From: Cervus elaphus
Lineage: Eukaryota > Chordata > Mammalia > Artiodactyla > Cervidae
Direction: 5' to 3'
Assembly (NCBI RefSeq): GCF_910594005.1
Contig: NC_057823.1
Coordinates: 97,574,015-97,638,014 of the forward strand
DNA: 64,000 nucleotides
Within the stretch, counting starts at the first letter, position 1, and every line of letters starts with the position of its first letter. Position numbers and translations under genes: made by a program. Below, piece after piece: positions 60,850-64,000 of the stretch. The notes beneath the pieces were generated by a model. The model was not told where the DNA came from. It saw only the letters and a program-made list of their open reading frames with translations, and did no database searches.

Positions 60850-61630
60850 TTGAATGTAGATGTAAGAGAATTCATTGCACTTTTAAAATACTGTTTTCTG
60901 ATTGTTGAAATAAAACAACAGCAATGACTAAAACAAACAAATAAAACAAAGTAAAAGCAAAGAAAATTTAAGTCTGATTTCTAAATAGCACAATTAGTTG
61001 TCAGGAGATAGTAAAGATACTTGGTATGGATCCTTGAATTTTGAGATTTCGTCAGCATATATATAATAGAACTTTCTTTGCTGCTTTTTCAGAGGCAAAG
61101 TTGTGACTAGATCAACTCTGCTCCTTTTTTGGCATAAAAATATTTTTATGCCTTGTAAGTATTATATTTACTGACATGAATTTGTGATGCCTAACATGTT
61201 GCATATTATTTTCTTGGGTAAATTTAATGTATTAATAGCCATGGAGTTTCTCATTAACTATAAAATTTTACAATCAAACTCACCTGAATGTTGTATTTTA
61301 ATGTATTTGTTTTCTGAGTAAATGAGTATTTGTCATAAGGGGTGGTATGAATCTTTTAAGTTAGTTTTAAAGTAAAACACTGTGTGTTTGGTTTATCTCT
61401 TATCTTCCCCATGAAATTAACAGAAGAGGGCAGTCATAGACTGCTTTCAAGAATTCCATAGCTTACATCTATTTCAGGGGTAAAATCCTGTACTTCTGCT
61501 TTCAAAACACTTCCTTCAGCAAGGAAGGACCTTCAGATCCTACTCGCTATCTAAACTCATTGCTGACAGACCATTTATACCTTGAATGTATTTCTTAGAC
61601 ATGAAGGGTCTTTAGTAATTTTGTAATTCT
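60850..61630. other. Intergenic, no gene seen
   Basis: AT-rich unique sequence without recognised elements. Confidence 0.45.
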
Positions 61631-61636
61631 CATTTT

Positions 61637-63275
61637 TTAAAGATTGAAGTATAGTTGGACTACAGTATTGTGTTACTCTCAGGTGTATAGCAAAGCGATT
61701 CAATTACACACACACACACACACATACATACATTTTCAGATTCTTTTCCATCATAGGCTATTATAAGAAACTGAGTATAGCCTTCTGTGCCATACGGTAG
61801 ATTCTTGTTGGCTGTCTATTTTATATTATATAGCGGTGTGTGTCTGTTTACTTTGTGCCCCTGACTTACCCCTCCCTCTGCCACCTACCCTCCACCACTT
61901 CCGCCTCTCGTAACCACAAGTTTGTTTCCTATGTCTGTGGGGCTGCTTTGTAAATAAATCCATTTGCATTATTTTTTAGATGATACATATAAGTGATATC
62001 ATATAAAATTTATCTTCGTCTGACTTACTTCACTCCGCTGATAGTCTCTAGGTCTGTCCATGTTGCTGCTCATGGCAAAATTTCAATTTTTATGGCTGAG
62101 TGATATTCTATTACATATGTATACATACATATCATGTCTTCTTTATCCATTCATCTATTGATGGGCACTTAGGTTGCTTTCTTGTATTCCTGTTGTAAAT
62201 AGTTCTGCTATGAACACTGAGGTGCACATATCTTTTCAAATTAGAGATTTTTGTCTTTTCTAGATATATGCCTAAGAATAGGATTGCTGGGTCATATGAT
62301 AGTTCTGTTTTTAGTTTTTTAAGGAACCTTCCTACTGTTCTTCAGAGTGACTGCACCAATTTACATTTCTACCAACACTATAGGAGGGTTCCCTTTTCTC
62401 CACATCCTCTTCAGCATTTATTATTTGTAGACTTTTTGATGATGGTTATTCTGACTGTTTGGAGGTGTGGTTTTGATTTGCGTTTCTCTGATCATTAGCA
62501 GTGTTGAACATCTTTTCATATACCTGTTGGCCATCTGTGTATCTTCTTCAGAAAAATGTCTATTCAAGTCTTCTGCACACTTTTTATTTTATTTACTTTA
62601 TTTTTTTCTCTCTCTTTTTTTTCTGCACACTTTTTAATTGTTTTCTTTTTATTGAGTTGGATGAGCTATTTATATATTTTGGATATTGACCCCTTATGGG
62701 TCAGATCATTTGCAAATATTTTATCCCACATCATCTACTTCGGTAGGTTGACTTTTCACTTTGTCAGTGGTTTCCTTTGCCATGCAAAAGCTTTTAAATT
62801 TAATTAGATGCCATTTGTTTATTTTTACTTTTGTTTCCTTTCCCTGAAAAGACAGATCCAAAGAAAATATTACTATGATTTATGTCAAAGCATATTCTGC
62901 CTATGTTCTCTTCTAGGATTTTTATGGTTTCTGGTCTTAGGTTTAGGTCTTTAATCCATTTTGAGTTTATTTTTATATATGATGTGAGAAAATGTTCTAA
63001 TTTCACTCTTTCACATGTAGCTATCCAGTTTCCCCAGCACCTCTACTGAAGAGACTGTCTTTTCCCTATTGTATATGCTTGCCTCCATTATTATAGATTA
63101 ATTGACCATACGTGTGTGGGCTTCTGGTCTCTTTAATCTGTTCTGCCACACCATGTGTCTGTTTTTGTGCCAATACTGTTTTGACTATTGTAGCCTTATA
63201 GTGTAGTCTGAAGTCAGGGAACCTGATACCACCAGCTGTGTTCTTCCTTCTCAAGATTGTTTTGGCCAACACTAA
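61637..63275 (-). mobile_element. L1 LINE, 5'-truncated (3' UTR and ORF2 C-terminal part)
   Basis: Antisense: the 3' UTR type 'gattgaagtatagttggact' is at the left. The ORF2 end follows, with 'ttgaccccttatgggtcaga' and 'tgccatttgtttatttttac'. Minus frames 63272-63066 (AGGIRFPDFRLHYKATIVKT) and 63006-62800 show the ORF2 C-terminal domain. Stops break the frame. Confidence 0.88.
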
Positions 63276-63532
63276 CCTTTTCTCTGAGATCTAGATGAAA
63301 ATTTTGAAAGATTTTTTGACATCTCAAATTTTGAATTTGTCTGAATTTCTACAGACACTTCAAATTCATTTTGTTCAAAATTAAGCTTATAATGGTACTG
63401 AGTTTATGGAGGAACAAAACTCCTCATAGAGTGTCTCTTTGTATACAATCACTCTCTTCCCAGTTCCCTAAGTAAATTCCCTTAATCATTGTTATTCTTC
63501 CTTCATGTCATACTAACAATTAGTCACAGAGT

Positions 63533-63675
63533 CTTTTTTTTTAATTAAAGTATAGTTTCTATACAATATGTAAGTTACATGTGTACAATATAGTGGTTCA
63601 CAATTTTTAAAGATTATTCTCCATATAGTTATTATAATATATTGGCTGTCTTCCTTGTGCTGTACAGGTCACCAA
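63533..63675 (-). mobile_element. L1 3' UTR fragment
   Basis: 'aattaaagtatagtttctat', 'acatgtgtacaatatagtgg', 'ttccttgtgctgtacaggtc' is a second antisense L1 3' end. Confidence 0.65.
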
Positions 63676-64000
63676 GTCTTGAAAATTCTAATCAGAGTAA
63701 TATCTAAAATCTAACTTTTCCTCTGTTTTATTCGGGTCCTCACTTTTTTTCTTTCATGGCCCCAAACCACACCCACATATCCAATCTTATTTCTTTAATC
63801 ATCCTCTATTTTCTCATTCAAACTTGCATCTCATAAAAGAAACTACCCACTGGTATTTGCAGAAACCATTCTGGCCGCCACTCCCTGGTTCTGGCCCATT
63901 TCTTATATGTACTATGATCCCTCATTCCATCTCTTCTACTTGCTAACCTTGGCATTTATGTGTAAGTCCTGGCCCTTAAGGTTTGAATTTGGGACTCCGA

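Noticed and set aside
62800..63272. Minus-strand 68-codon frames
   Set aside because: Remains of L1 ORF2 C-terminal region.
1..64000. Regularly spaced short repeats that might suggest a CRISPR-like array
   Set aside because: The recurring blocks are scattered SINE copies with irregular spacing in a mammalian genome.

Overview
This is a ruminant (pecoran bovid-type) nuclear genome window. It is full of Bov-tA/Bov-A2 tRNA-derived SINEs (gene-side ends read like 'cttccctggtggctca'), cetartiodactyl CHR-type SINEs, several BovB (RTE) LINE copies and older mammalian repeats (L1, HAL1-like, L2, MIR, MER5/MER20-like, Tigger-like, MaLR LTR). The DNA is AT-rich except for one strong CpG island at about 22.5-24.6 kb. 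I cannot tell cattle, sheep, goat or another bovid apart from the sequence alone.

The only gene I can name is CHD1 (chromodomain helicase DNA-binding protein 1), on the minus strand. Its first coding exon lies at 20909-21108; the translation from 20961 downwards begins MNGHSDEESVKNSSGES, the CHD1 N-terminus. A non-coding exon 1 sits inside the CpG island, with its donor at 23330/23331. Everything left of 20909 is CHD1 intron 2, filled with repeats; the serine-rich exon 3 is not in the window.

Back to back with CHD1, on the plus strand, is a compact three-exon transcription unit that I do not recognise. Its coding segments are 24187-24270, 25851-25889 and 26563-26709. All are phase 0 with consensus splice sites, the start context is good and an AATAAA lies at 26990. 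Together they predict an 89-residue basic protein. The two genes would share a bidirectional CpG-island promoter at about 23.8-24.1 kb. This is the most interesting part of the window.

From about 27 kb to the right end I see no host gene. The region holds BovB copies (28.2-31.4 kb minus; 44.85-48.3 kb plus, carrying a nested SINE; 48.97-52.3 kb in an inverted, twin-primed-looking arrangement; and shorter 3' ends), L2 remains, an L2 3' end with a 143-bp tandem duplication at 41.1-41.4 kb, a MaLR LTR near 58.7 kb, and 5'-truncated L1s at 61.6-63.7 kb. All retrotransposon reading frames are broken. No rRNA or tRNA gene, CRISPR array or prokaryotic-type system is present.
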